From the NCBI GenBank assembly GCA_026260175.1, contig JAKCWW010002485.1, positions 1-56,625 on the forward strand: a stretch of DNA of 56,625 bases, in the 5' to 3' direction. The translations under genes were made by a program, and so were the position numbers. The stretch's first letter is position 1. The number at the start of each line of letters is the position of its first letter. The DNA is from Reticulitermes lucifugus. Lineage: Eukaryota; Arthropoda; Insecta; Blattodea; Rhinotermitidae. Below, piece by piece: positions 38,346-50,929 of this stretch. The notes below the pieces were generated by a model. It was not told the origin of the DNA, ran no database searches, and saw only the letters and a list, made by a program, of their open reading frames with translations.

Positions 38346-39605
38346 TCTCCAGCCTGTTACTTAGAAACTATACGAGCTACAATCTTGCGTACTATTTACC
38401 CATTATTTACACTTTTACAGTGAAGTTTTACGGTTGTTGAAGAAGCTGTTATAACCGGACAGACAAATACCTTAATCTCGCTAGTAGACTCACTCCATGC
38501 CAATAGTGGTTTAGTGTACAGTTTTACGTTACTACAAAAGTTGTCAGATAGTTGTTTACTATTCATAACGGCGCTTAATTTTGCAGACATTTTTGCAGTG
38601 CGTGCGACTTGTAAGCTACAAAGTCAGCCAACCCACTAAATAGTTGTTGACGAATAATTTTAACAAAGGAGAAAGGAAGTATAGCAATAGGTCTCGTGGA
38701 TCAATGAACACATTTTCCAGCTGATTTTCCTCGCAGTTACGAGTATAAGGCATAGCCTTTTTCATCCAATGCATCATTTCTGCTTCGAAACAAAATCTCG
38801 GTTCTAACAATAATTAAAGATGGGTGGTGACCTCAGAAGAACTTTTTGTCCCTCTAATCTGTCTGGGGCGGTGGTAAGACAGCTGCCTTCATATGTGTGT
38901 GTCTACATTTTGAGGAGGAGCCCCAAACATCTGTTCGAAGGGTCTCAGCAGCCATGTACTTGTATGAATGAACTGTATTTTTATTTTTAAGTCTGCCTTT
39001 GGTCCAAATTATTCGGAAATTAAGATGCGATCTTCATGAATGCAGCCAACTGTAACATATGCGTGTTACTCAGAGGATTTCGAGTCTGTCAGAGGATTCA
39101 AAGGAGAGGATACAATTTAATGGCACTTCTGATTTTTTTTTTGAGTTAATAATATTCACATGGATTCCGAATTGTTCCCCCTAGGCAGTTCTTATTCAGC
39201 TGCTATTAGTTTATGACCGGCAGAAAGAGAAAATCGGTGATGGTAAAAATTACTACTGGCAACACGTTGTTTTATTCATTTTTAGATTTAAGCAAAATAA
39301 GCTATTATTTCCACACGTGTCATTTTATTGAAAATTAGCTAAAATGTACGAATAGGTCGGTTTTCCCTTGATATGTGATGTAGTCTAGCTTCGGAGGAAC
39401 ATGACACATCCATCTTCAGGCTTCGTGAAGGAAAAATCCTGCGTCAAACTTTACAATTTAATTATATGCACCATACAACTTGTAAAATTCTTTCATAATA
39501 TGAGCCATTCTTCGGGTAAATTAAATTTAATCTGCTCTCTAATCTTTTGTAACAACTGTGACAAGATATCACGATTGGTTTCTTATGAAGTGTATTAGCT
39601 ATATA
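38346..39605. other. Intergenic DNA, nothing recognised
   Basis: No gene or assignable repeat. Confidence 0.4.
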
Positions 39606-39862
39606 TCATCAGGATGATCAAGTCAAGAAGGATGAGATGGGCAGAGCATGTGGAACGTATGAGGACAAAGAGAAGTACGTACACCATTTCGGAAAAACCT
39701 GAAGGAAAGAGATCTTTTGGAAGACTCAGGTGCAGTTTGGAGGACAACATTAAAAGGAACCTTAAACTTTAGGATGGGGAAGATCTGGACTTGTTTCATT
39801 TGGTTCAGGCTAGTGACAGCTAGCTGGGTGTCGTGAACACGGCAATGAACTTCCGGATTCTA
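39606..39862 (+). pseudogene. Non-LTR retrotransposon RT C-terminal fragment
   Basis: One frame reads RMIKSRRMRWAEHVERM, EKPEGKRSFGRLRCSLEDNI, then a stop, LDLFHLVQASDS, a stop, and VVNTAMNFRI. This is the conserved 3' end of a common arthropod non-LTR retrotransposon ORF2. Two in-frame stops and no upstream RT core show a dead, 5'-truncated copy. Confidence 0.8.
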
Positions 39863-41639
39863 TACAGTGTGGGTATTTATTCACTACCTAAGGCATTATT
39901 AGCTTCCGGAAGGTGTCCTGCTCCATAAGGTATTTTTATGCAGTGTAGTGCGAGTTATTCTTTTATTATCTTCAAACTGTGCAAAATTCGTATTGTGAAG
40001 TTTGCTCTTATGTACTCTGAATGTTCAAAATTTGTGTTATTTATGCAGATATTTACACTATTATATGCATATGTGTGCAAAGCTTACATTAAATTACTGT
40101 GTATTTTCACTAAATCCTGGCGTTACATAATGACGTGTTATTAAAACTAATGACCGGAAGAAACGCCCCCTTATTTCTGCTGCTCATAAAAGTGTTTACA
40201 CAGGAAATATATTAATTTATGTTTTAGTTTATTTGTCAGGGTAAATGTAACAACTGCCTTGGAAAGTCACAATTTGTTACATCATTTTAACCACTGTATG
40301 TAATTGCTCAGAAATATTGACTTAAAGCGGTGCTTTATTTAAATTATAAAGTTTAATAAAAATCACTTTCCGTGTCAGTTCTTTTTATTTGTTATGGCTA
40401 AGAAATACCATAGCTCCCGAATAATATATAAATAAATAAAACATACTTCGAATAATACAACTGGAATTCGTCCTCAGGAACTTGGCTATTTCCTGCTTTG
40501 AACATTTTCCGTACGTTTCATAACATTTTCGAATTTCTTAAATAAATTGATTTGGTTATTGCTACTAGGAGGTAAATTGTTCCAGAGAGTGACCTGTCTT
40601 CTTCAAGCTACCATATGAACATAGATACAACTCACTTCTAATTTATGGACTTCTAAGCAAACAGCCGCTCCTTGGAGGCACATGGCAACGCTGCAGGATT
40701 ACCCCTGGCTTGGTCTACTGCAGAGGCCGATCCCTCTCCATATATGTAAGTGTTACAAAGCAGTTTCATCTATTCTTCCGTTATTTCTTTATTTTTGTTC
40801 TAGTATGGTTTCCTCAAAGTGTATTTCTTTTTTGTCAAAAGTTCTGTACCAAAACTTTTCTTGATCCCAGTCCTTCTTAATGTAAGGTATGCAGGATTTA
40901 TTTGATATGTTGGATTATGGATGTGAATGCCACATTTTATGCATTTGTTTGTGAGTTTCTTTTACTACTGCTTCATCGTAGGTATTGTTTACCATATCTC
41001 TCTACCCCAGAGAAGAATCCGCCATATCTCATCACCTCATATGCCAACATAGATGAACGCGTATGATAGAGTGAAATGTGTAATAGGGGAAGAATTAGAA
41101 ACAATTAAATGTTTTACTGACTCGCCTTCCCAGTGGATTTAAGATCCTGGTGTAGCTGGTTATATTATATTTGCCCTTCAATTACTGCATGAGGTTAACA
41201 TTAAGAATCAAATGGGCAGTTTGCTTTCATTCACAAATTTTATTACGATGTTTTAAATATTATATCAATTAACTGTTTTGCGCTGTAATCGGGAGAATTA
41301 AACAAAGTATTTAAAAGTGAGTTTTCTGAGGAAAGATTCCTGTAATCAAAGATACACATACAATTCTGATTTACTGGCCGTGGTATGAGAAATTTGAGTC
41401 GGTGGTTAAAACAGATTAATTTAATACGTGACTTAATACTTTAAGACCAGCTAACTCAGTTTTTTATTTTGAGCTTAATTATGTATTAATTCAGTATTTA
41501 TCTGTGGTTTAGTATGATCCACCACTGTTCGGTCGGAGCAAAAAACTGAAAGCTCCTTAATACATTAACTACAGTAATTTTATTGCAATATTACCAGCTC
41601 CGGTGCTGCTTAAATATGGACACATCAGGACCCACAATT
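39863..41639. other. Intergenic DNA, nothing recognised
   Basis: A DYPWLGLL string in a short frame at 40682-40864 is not followed by a homeobox. No feature assigned. Confidence 0.4.
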
Positions 41640-41895
41640 AAGGATATATTTTACCTTTGGTTTAGGGGAGTGTGTCCCAAGTTTCAACACCATACAAAGC
41701 TATGTTCCAAGTGTAGCACTTTACTGGTTTATTCCTTTATTTAAGTCCAGTTTGCCTATGAAAAGAGTTCTTCTTCTGCACTACTGCATTTGCCATGGCA
41801 ATCCTGGACTTAATTTCACGTGTACATCTTGTATAATTTTTTATGATACCGAACTAGTTTAAAAATTCCACATTATCCATCTTAAACTACCATAA
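41640..41895 (-). pseudogene. Non-LTR retrotransposon RT thumb fragment
   Basis: On the - strand, with stops: VEFLN*FGIIKNYTR, CTREIKSRIAMANAVVQKKN, FHRQTGLK and VKCYTWNIALYGVETWDTL. This corresponds to the FKYLGS...CTREIKSRIAMAK...LYGAETW block found near the end of RT in insect non-LTR elements. Strongly degenerate. Confidence 0.75.
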
Positions 41896-42166
41896 TCGGT
41901 ATGCAAGCAACTTTATCTTCAATTTCGAGAAAAAATACCTCGTGTTTTAACCCTTAAAATCCGGTAACAGATCCAAATTTAAACAATAATAAAATATGAA
42001 TTTTACTCTCAAATAATCTAAATTATATTTATAAATTAAGTTCTCGCCTCATAGGTGACATCTATGTCTCCGTTACAAATATCAGTCCGTTAATACTATG
42101 TAGGAAAATAAGCCCTGTTTACTGTGAAAATTAAGCGAAACACGTGAGTAAATTCTGGAGATTTAT

Positions 42167-42382
42167 TCATTCTGTAGTCTGTCTTACGGCAGGTCCGTAG
42201 CCTCTTCCAAAGCGAGTTCTCCACAGGGTGCGATCTAGTGCTTCCCATTTCAATTTCCAGTATCTTCTATTTCCCTTAAGGTCATCCAGTATATGCTTAC
42301 GCCTTCTTCCTCGTCTTCCCGTCATTTCTATTCTTCCCTCTAACTTTCCTTCAATCACGTGTTTTAGAAGATAAGGTACGGA
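42167..42382 (-). pseudogene. Non-LTR retrotransposon RT C-terminal end
   Basis: An uninterrupted frame reads YLLKHVIEGKLEGRIEM, TGRRGRRRKHILDDLKGN, then WKLKWEALDRTLWRTRFGRG and ends VRQTTE. This is the extreme C-terminus of the same RT family as 41640-41895, which I associate with cockroach and termite genomes. It lies upstream of that fragment in - orientation, so the two cannot be one collinear copy. Confidence 0.8.
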
Positions 42383-42600
42383 AATTTTGAAAGTTAAAGC
42401 ACGTTAAACATACGGCAACACCTGACTTCTAAAGGTTTAAGGAACAGAGCCTATGACAGTGTAGTCTTGTGCGAGTAGTTTGGTAATGACGTATCGGAGG
42501 AATATAGTCTCCGCTTTTAGGATTCTCCCTGAACATAGAGCCAGCACATTCCTCCGAAATCTTGCTATCCACTACATCATTGCACGGTATCAGTATAGAG

Positions 42601-42763
42601 CAGCGGTGCACAAATCTCGAGCGCCAGGCCGCCCGGGCGACTACTTTTTTAAGTGGCGCCTAATATTTGTAGATCATTTTTGTGGTTCGTGCTTCTTGTC
42701 ACTATTGTGGCGCCTAAAATTTTCAGATTGTTCCTGTATTTTTGGAAGATCTATGGATCCTTG
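42601..42763 (-). mobile_element. hAT-type MITE (Family B) copy
   Basis: CAGCGGTGCACAAATCTCGA start, GCGCCAGGCCGCCCGGGCGAC, GGCGCCTAATATTTGTAG, GGCGCCTAAAATTTTCAG, end GGATCCTTG. Length 163. No matching 8-mer found at the flanks (GTATAGAG and AGCGTGGG). Confidence 0.7.
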
Positions 42764-44015
42764 AGCGTGGGCACAGATAAATAAATTCAGCTTCAAAAGA
42801 TTTGGTAAAATTTTAAGCAACGTGCATGTCACAAATGGGAAATGCCTGCAGTAGAATTGATGTGGACCAACAAAACCTACCGGAAATCGTTATTTTTGTA
42901 GCATCGTATTCTGTAGGTGTTAACCGCGTTTTAACTTCGTGCGTGGGGTGTTCAGGCTCCGGAAACCTGCTGCTGATTTTTTTTTTAAATTTGTACATTT
43001 CTTTATATTTTTAACCGCTGTTTGTCTTCCCGTGCATCGCAAGAACGCTGCTTGTCATTGTGTTAATGTATAATGTTTTAACATTTTTCCGTATGTGAAC
43101 TTTCGTTTGACTTTAGGTTATTTAAATATGTTCTTCTCCGAATTGTAATTTCATTATGATTATGCGTACACTATCAAACCCAAGTTCATATAAATTTAAG
43201 TTCATATAGCCTACACAAGTCTGTCATAAGAAAAGTGAAGGTGATATTCATGATGAGATCTGAAGTCTCCGATTCATAAATTTCAAGTGTAGATTGTTAG
43301 ACTCTCTTGTCTCGAGGAAGTAACTAATTAATTCTCTCACTAATCGCAGTCCTCTTTGAATAGCCTGCATGTCACCGCTAACCTGGTCAAATCCACCTTC
43401 CTTATATGTAACCAGAAAGTACATTACGTTGTGGAATTTGAGGCTTTTACATTGTTGCTGATGAAGATTACATTCTTCTGGGCTAAGGCGCCGTGTTGAT
43501 TGGTGGATGAAGAAGAGACTCTTCTTGTGCTACTCTGCAGATAGGGACAAAATACTTCAAAAAGTCGTTAACTAGTTAGTAGTAACCGAGACGTAACACC
43601 CCAGAGGATTATATTCAGATTATGGCAGGATTACCTCCATAAAGTCCACATAATTTTACATGACAACCTTCAGCGCAAGTTTCACAAACCTTACGATCCT
43701 CCTACGTCAGTTACATGGTTGCATCTACCACATAAGCAGACGGATACTGGCACCTCCACCTCTCTGATTGCAGAAACACACTGATCTACGCGCACACGAC
43801 TTCGCGCACTCTCCCGATTTGTGGCATCAGCTCGCTAACGTTACCTGCGCGTGAAGCTGGGGTCTTTGTGGAATTAATCTTGCTATACACGACATCACTT
43901 CCCAGAAGACAGAAATGTTCGTAGTCACCGTCGTGAAAATCGCGTGACTTGTCCTAGTCCTATATCCATTTCCTAGTATAAAGGAAGGAACAGATTTATT
44001 TGGTTGCTACCCGAT
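42764..44015. other. Intergenic DNA, nothing recognised
   Basis: A CpG-bearing patch at about 43770-43860 (CTACGCGCACACGACTTCGC) is unlike its AT-rich surroundings but has no identified content. Confidence 0.4.
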
Positions 44016-44295
44016 CAGTGCCGGTCCGCGGTGTGTGGGCGTTCCAGGCAGGCTAATAATTTGGCGCCCCTTTAAACTGACATTCCTTAAACTTTTTCGG
44101 CCTAGGACAGGGCTGGCGAAATTTCTTGAGGGCGAGTGCCATAATTGCGGACAATTTTCGGTGAAATTATTTCGCTTGTGGAAACCTGAGTTTACTGGAA
44201 TTATGTTTCGGATTACCCTAGTGACATCTTAGCGCCCCTTAGAGGTTGCCGCCCTGGGAAGCTGCCCGGCTGGCCCGAACCTTGATCCGGCCCTG
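44016..44295. mobile_element. hAT-like non-autonomous element
   Basis: CAGTGCCGGTCC at the left end and GGATCCGGCCCTG at the right end form an imperfect inverted pair (CAGKGCCGG). Interior has GGCGCCCC and AGCGCCCCTTAGAGG. Length 280; no transposase. The flanking 8-mers do not match. Confidence 0.6.
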
Positions 44296-45332
44296 ATCTG
44301 GACTGTGATTCTGCATGTGATAGAGAGCAAGACGTTCGTCTGCAAGCTGCGTTCAGTAAGAGCTCTAGCCAATATGCAGTTTCGTCGTGCTTCTGGTTCT
44401 TGTTTCTGCTGCCCTTATTAAATCTCTTGGATTCTGTGTACATTCATGTAGGACATTGAGATGAAAACAAAAGCAACGACAATGTAAAGACTAATACATT
44501 CTTTTAGCCTACATTTTTGGATGGATTTCTACAAGCGGGTATATTTTGTCTATTTAAACCTTTCCTTTTTTACCTGTGATGCTTGCTTTTTGATGTTTTA
44601 AATATATGTCGGAAATAAGTGCAGAAACTTCCTACTTTCTACACAGAATTGAGACTCCTCATTCTCAACTTATTCCACAGAACGCAATACATCAATGGGT
44701 AGAAGGGATGATTGATTTACTTATGTGCTGACACGTTATATTAGAAGAAATATCTAGGTTTGTAATTTTACATATAGAAGTCAGTTTGACATAAGTTTGT
44801 TTGTTTGCCCTCAAAGAAGGCGTTGTTACTCTCCGTGTCTGACAGACACCGTAAATCCTTAGACGGCCTCGACTCATCATTGATAAAGCATGTACATACT
44901 TTCACACCTGTAATTAAACGGCAAGTGTGTATACGAATGCTTGCTTGCGATGCGTGCTTGCTTGCTGTCGGGAGGAAAGCTGATCTCTGAGAAAATACTG
45001 AAATAGCATTTTATGTAATGTGGTTCATATTTATCGTCGCTGATCTCCTGTAACGGCATGTCGTGATAGACATTTACCTAAACTGTTTAGTGTAAAGGGA
45101 AGGGTCGAAAGAAGGGGAGAGATGAATGATGATAGGACGGACAAATAAAAGGGACGGGAAAAGAATGATGGAGAAATGAGGAAAGGAGATAACGGCATGA
45201 TTGTTTCTATAACGCATTACGAGGTTTATCTTTTAATTCTCTACTGGAGTTGGGTTTACATTTGTAGGTCTATAAAAAGGAATATATGTTTCTATACCTA
45301 TGAGTTAGGCTACGAAAATACTGGAAAGGATT
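44296..45332. other. Intergenic DNA, nothing recognised
   Basis: No gene or assignable repeat. Confidence 0.4.
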
Positions 45333-45575
45333 CAGGACCTCTGAGAATGGATTCGGGCCTTGGAAAAAAATTTTTTCGGGCTCTGCAGCAAGGGCGGACC
45401 GGCTAAAAGTCTTTACACTAAATCGAAAAAAATGAGTCTCATTTGCAGAGTGACTTGGGCTTGATTTGAAAGAGTTCATTTGAAAATCAAAAATAAGAGT
45501 CGGGCCGCTGGCCACCTTCCGGATCGCCGGACCCCGGTAAGTTTTACCGGCTTCCCCCAACTCCCGTCGACACTG
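45333..45575 (+). mobile_element. hAT-like MITE (Family C), second copy
   Basis: Shares GCAGCAAGGGCGGACCGGCT, ACACTAAATCG, TGACTTGGGCTT and a GGACCC(C/A)GGTAA...CCGGCTTC ending with 24791-25064. Ends GACACTG. No matching flanking 8-mer. Confidence 0.65.
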
Positions 45576-45602
45576 TCACATTCTCAGCCTCTGTGTTAGG
45601 TA

Positions 45603-45858
45603 AAGGTAAAGCTATCCCATTAGAGGCCTGGACAGGCCCTTAGGCCTCCAGGAGGTTGAGGCTTCCAGAATTTCTAGACAATCGGTACATGAACGTGATA
45701 TGGTTTCCTGCCAAATGCACCGGCCGCCTTTACCCTCAGGAGATATCTCTGGTATTTCTTTCTGCTAGAGGCTGAGTCGACTCCAGGGCCATAGTGCGGA
45801 CGGAAGGACTCGAACCCGTGACTTCCGGCATGTAGCGCAGTGTCTCAACCAACTACCG
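45603..45858 (-). mobile_element. tRNA-derived SINE (family S2) with target duplication
   Basis: On the - strand the head is GGTAGTTGGTTGAGACACTG (box A-like), then CACGGGTTCGAGTCCTTCCG (near-perfect box B). The body follows and the tail is TTTACCTTTACCT. It is flanked by CCTCTGTGTTAGGTA (45588-45602) and CCTCTATGCTAGGTA (45859-45873), 13 of 15 matching, as expected of LINE-driven insertion. Confidence 0.8.
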
Positions 45859-45931
45859 CCTCTATGCTAGGTAGAATTCACACACGGTTCATCTTTATTT
45901 CTGCTTTAACGTTGCGAGACAATCCTCAGAC

Positions 45932-46095
45932 CGGGAGTTCACAAATTCATGTTGCTAGATCGTCAATGCAAAAAAATTTTTACGGAGGCGCCTAATAAAA
46001 TTGGGTACTCAATATGAAGCTTGCTTCGTGCAACCATTCCGGAGCCTAGAATTTTGAGGTGGCACCTGGAGTTTTGGAAAACGTCTGGATCCCTG
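45932..46095 (-). mobile_element. hAT-type MITE (Family B) with perfect 8-bp duplication
   Basis: Starts CGGGAGTTCACAAATTC and ends CGTCTGGATCCCTG, with GGCGCCTAATAAAATTGGG and GAGCCTAGAATTTTGAGG inside. It is flanked on both sides by CCTCAGAC (45924-45931 and 46096-46103), which fixes the element at 164 bp and supports hAT-driven movement. Confidence 0.85.
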
Positions 46096-47639
46096 CCTCA
46101 GACATCCATTTTTAATCGATTGTATCAGTCACTCTATTGTCAGAGCTGTATATAAAACTTACGTTTCATTTGTGTCTAAGAATAACTCTGATAATATGTG
46201 TGAGGAGCATGGAAAGTATGTTGCTAGCATTATGGACTTAGGTTACGAACATACACACACGCACAAGCACACACACATGCTGCTCAACAATTGGTGAATA
46301 TTAGGACCGAAGGAAGAGGGTGGAAGAAACAACATTGTGGAAAGTTTAATAATTTTTATTCTTGGTACAACAATACCAAGATAATTAAATGAAGAAAACG
46401 GGATTGGCCGGAAATGCAGAACAAATTGGGAGGATGAAAGGCACAAACGGAATTTCGTTCGGGAAACCTCAAGAAAACACCCAATATTAGATGGAAAAAT
46501 AATGCTAAAATGAATATTGGGAAAATATGGTGGGCCTTTCTGGACTTGGAAATCAATTTTCGGTTTCTGAAAACCATACAAATTGTTATTAGCTGAGAAG
46601 CTGGTAGCTTTTCAAGGATAATTATTCACGAAGGAGTTACATACGAGTCAAAGTAGGAGTGTGATACACTTCGTTGTTAAACACAAGGTCAAGAAGCTTT
46701 GTTGTGCGATTTTTTTTTTATTTTTGCTACCAATAACGGCCATATTTCAAGAAGGGCTTCCTCTCTCCGTCTGTGTCGTGGTTATTAGGATGCAAGTCCG
46801 TCTCATCACCACAGCTTGGTTGCTGAGACCCTCACTTGACAAACCTCCTGTTCTTCACTTCTGCTAGTCACTGTCGTTCGCTCAAAAGGTTGAAGCCATG
46901 TGAAGAAGCCCCTGATGCTATTTATTTCTTCCCTTCACCCCCTCGCCATCCATACTCTTCTTGTTCCTCTTTTCCCTGAAGCTTGACGTGCTTTTCAGGG
47001 GACCAAAACCCATAAATCTCTTTTCTCTATGTATGTGTGTGCATACATACACATACACACGCAAACACACTCAACAGCAGAGGCCTGGTACTGAAAAGCA
47101 AGAGGGGCTGTGTTGCTCTCTCTCGCTCTTTTTCTTACTCTTGTCATGTATGTGTCCATCTACCATTCCAGGATGTACCATCTTACATGCCTTCATTGGC
47201 TTTCATATTTCCTTTTCTAGTATTTTATAAATGCATAACGCAGAAGAAAAAATTAATTGTCAATAAGTTCGAATGCATTTGTGGCGAATATTCCTCTTCA
47301 ATTTGAATGCCAGAAGATAAGCAGGAAATAGCGTCTGATGTTATTCAACTGACCTAACTAACAATGAAGCCGATTAAAATTTCTCACAGATTTAGTCAAG
47401 ACACATGAGATGTTAATATATGTAGTTGTTTATTTTTTAAACATGAAATAATTAGCTGAGTTTCAAATACATTTCTTGGGATGTGACACGTAACACTAGG
47501 TTTTTGCCAGTACACATCATTTATACTGCTAATGACTACAGATTATCTATACTGTTTATTTTATTTTGAAGGGTTCTAGTCTAATCCACGTTATTTATGG
47601 TCTATCGATCCTACATACGATCTAGATCTTGCTCTCGCC
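46096..47639. other. Intergenic DNA
   Basis: Short CA-rich runs at about 46250-46276 and 47035-47065. Overlapping open frames on both strands here look like low-complexity translation. No gene recognised. Confidence 0.4.
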
Positions 47640-47900
47640 CACCCCCCCCAACCACAGTTCTGCTTTCTTCATCTCGTTTTCCCATTTACATTTATTATTG
47701 CATGCGAGGTTACCTAAATTTCTCTGTTCAGTGGCATTTTTGTCAGTGAGTATTTTCCTGAGTGCTATTTTCTCGTTGACTTGTGACAGTCTGTTTTTCA
47801 GGATCTCCTCTCTCCACCTCTTCTTTTCTGGGCATTTCGACAATACATGGGATTCGCTATCCTCCTACACGCATAGGAGGATTAATAATATCTTGCGAGT
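47640..47900 (-). pseudogene. Possible retrotransposon RT C-terminal fragment
   Basis: On the - strand, after a stop, EDSESHVLSKCPEKKRWREE runs into a charged 73-codon frame. C-V-(stop)-E-D-S-E-S-H-V-L-S-K-C-P resembles the C..C...H....C region that follows RT or RNase H in many non-LTR elements. No other domain is preserved, so this is tentative. Confidence 0.35.
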
Positions 47901-48284
47901 CTTAGTCTTTCACAGCGGCGTAGTTGAGGTCTTCGTTCTTCTGGGGTGTGACGCCGCTTCACTCAGAAATATTTCCCGAAATTTATGAAAAAGAGTAGTA
48001 GCCTAATCATCATGGATTAAAATTTCTTCTTCAATGTGTCGACCCTTGAAGGTGAGACCACTACGTCATCTCGAAATCTCGGGAACCAATTACAAACTGA
48101 TGACGCGTTACATCCCAAAAGAACGGAGACCTCGGAAAATATCTTTATATTGTGGGACTCTCAAGTAAATATGAAAAAAAATAATGTTTAAAATTGCTGA
48201 AAAGTCTTCAAAGGAATCATAATTGTTTATAACACAAAACAGTCAAGAAATAAATTACATTAGACATACTTTTTCAAATACCCA

Positions 48285-48400
48285 CCCCCATCTACCGCCG
48301 AGGTTAAGAATGGGCAGTGCTATACCTCTACTCCCCTCTGCGTCTTCATGGCATGTTACGGCGTGAATTTTGCCTTCGCTTTGGCAAATGAAGTACATTC
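48285..48400 (+). mobile_element. SINE S1 3' fragment
   Basis: CATCTACCGCCGAGGTTAAG, then ATACCTCTACTCCCCTCTG and CTTCATGGCATGTTACGG, matching the 3' part of the S1 copy at about 11905-11975. Confidence 0.5.
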
Positions 48401-49423
48401 TAGGGACTCAGGACACTGGCTGTCTTCTCATTACCTTCTCTGTATTTTATTTCACATGACAGAATATGGAATAGGCAGATAATACGGGAAGTGTATTTAG
48501 TATTTTAACGTAAGTAACCAATTATGATAGGTAATAATGGGAAATCCTAATTAGTTTTTGTAACGTTTTGAATTGTTGTAATTAGGATCCTTTTGAATGA
48601 AATAACAACAATTACAGTCACAATATATACATATAAACCCTTAGAAGGTTTGAAGAAAGTGAGAGGCCACGTAAGAAGTAGTAGAATAGTAGACAAAATG
48701 CAGTAAGGAGGGACAGGGGAAATGGCGTCAATTTTTTGGTTGATTCCCAATGTTTGCCCACTCGGCCTTCTGAGCGATTAGCACGAAAAATAAGTCATTA
48801 GAATGGTGAGAAATAATGACATGAAATAAGGACCGCGGAACTTTGATTTAATGGTTAATGCTAAAGTGAGTAATTTGGGAAGATAATTTAGCGATGATTA
48901 ATTTTGGTGAATTTAAATTGGGAGGGCTACGTGAGAAGCATGTTGCAGTAACGTGGAATTTGGAAATGAAATCAGCATTTGCTTGAAGACAGAAAAAAAC
49001 CACGAATACATGCATGGAAATTGTCAGTACAGGAACCTGAGGGTACTGACTTCTATGCAGCAGTTTAGCCAATAAAAGGTGGAAATCCCCAAACGTTCCG
49101 TAGTGTGTGTGTGTGTGTATACATAAATTCAGCTCCTACCTGACAGAGAAGAGTCCGTCTCCATAAAAAAACCGATGAGTTAATTTATGGTATTATGGTA
49201 AGAATTTTACGAAACACATAGATCTAGTGCGTGAGAAAATGTAAAGTTCTTCAATGTCATAGCGGGTGTCTATGTTATTAGCCCTGTGCCCTGAACACCT
49301 GAAGGTGGAAATTACAACAACCGTCCTTTATAATATATACAGGCGTCCATTCACTCACACTGGTGTAAAATACATTATACAATGAACTAGAATTTATATT
49401 GTCATGAATATGTTTGGATGTAG

Positions 49424-49480
<57 letters not shown>

Positions 49481-50900
49481 AGTATTTGAAAGTACTATGA
49501 TAAGAATTATGATCACTCCCCTACAGACTTTCGAATTCCAAGCCCAGTCAGAATTAACAGACGCCGTAGTCCATGTTGACTGGTCTCTTTTTAAAGAAAA
49601 GGTCGGAATATTTAAATATTACGAGTATTAAAGGTGCTATATCAGTAGATTCCTTGTGACAATTACCCAGATGGCAGACGACATGACTTTTTGTGCGCAA
49701 AGCATTTGGCCAAACTATTTCGTGATTTTCTTCTTACACTTCACACCCTGCCTTACAATTATGCCGACACACTACTTAATCACAACACATCTAATCAACT
49801 GGCATCATCCTAAGGGCTTACTCCTCGCATAAAATATGTAAGACCTGGGCCTTCTAATTAAACAAGAATTTTGTATTGCGATCAGTTCATATTTTAACAG
49901 CAGCCTGCTTTCTTCAAGGTCACTTTAAAATTTGCGTACATTTTATAATATGTTGTATCTAACTTTTTAAACATAAACTTAGCTGAGTCAAATCTTCGTG
50001 TGGAGGGAAAAACTGAATGACAGATAACTTCACATGAGACAGAAATAAATATAATTCCAAGCGAAAGTTTGCAATACAAAAAGAAAAACATTGCACAAAG
50101 CTGAGAGGGAATTTGCTTATTATATTAACATTCTTACGCCGTGGCTTAAGAATTTTGACGTCATCATTGCCTCAATTGCTCTATAAGCTGTCCTCTTCAT
50201 CCACGCCTTGTCTCTTAAGCCACATTAATAAATAACGAAACGTTATATATATATACTTATATATACATACATATTAATTGCGTAAGCTTTGCGCGTTCGT
50301 GATACAGATGACACGGTGTAAACGTAGAACATGATTTAAAATTTTACGTGGGCAGTAGCTACCAAGCGGGGCCAGTGAATCTTAGCTACATGATTTATAA
50401 CGACTGGTTAATTTATTTGAAACCCGTTCAACATCTGTTCGTGTAAGATTGGAATATCGTGCGTTTCCTTTTTATTTTTTGCAATTTTATTTTTTTACTT
50501 TTCATTTTAACTTAACGCAAGTGCTTTTCCAGAAACGTTAAACAATCGTAGAGCAGACTGTGAACTGTTAATAAGGCAGTGAAATTTTCTAATAGACGTA
50601 AAGAAACATCTTTGGAATTATACGGTCATCTAGAATATCACTACCAAAGTAATCTAGTTATTTCTAGAATAGAGTACTTCCTTTCGCATTATGTGTTTGG
50701 AATTTGAAAATTTCTTTAACCTAAGCATATGACTTGAATAAGCCTCAAATAGAAAGCAAGTAAATTAATTATTCAGTTACTTACGTGATGTTCACACAAG
50801 ATCGTTGTGTCCGGTAAAATAATTACAGGTGTTATACCAATCGTTATTGATTAATTACGAATAGTTTAGAAACTGAGTTCTGCGCTAATCTGGGATATTA
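48401..50900. other. Intergenic DNA
   Basis: AT-rich; holds the CA microsatellite listed separately and a TATATATATATA run near 50244-50270. No gene. Confidence 0.4.
49425..49478. repeat. (CA)27 microsatellite
   Basis: 54 bases of uninterrupted CA. Confidence 0.97.
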
Positions 50901-50929
50901 CGCAGCATCGGGTTTTAATCCTTTACCGA

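Noticed and set aside
40682-40864. YPWM-like DYPWLGLL peptide
   Set aside because: No Met after the Trp, no homeobox follows on either strand, and it is 28 kb downstream of Antp; chance match.
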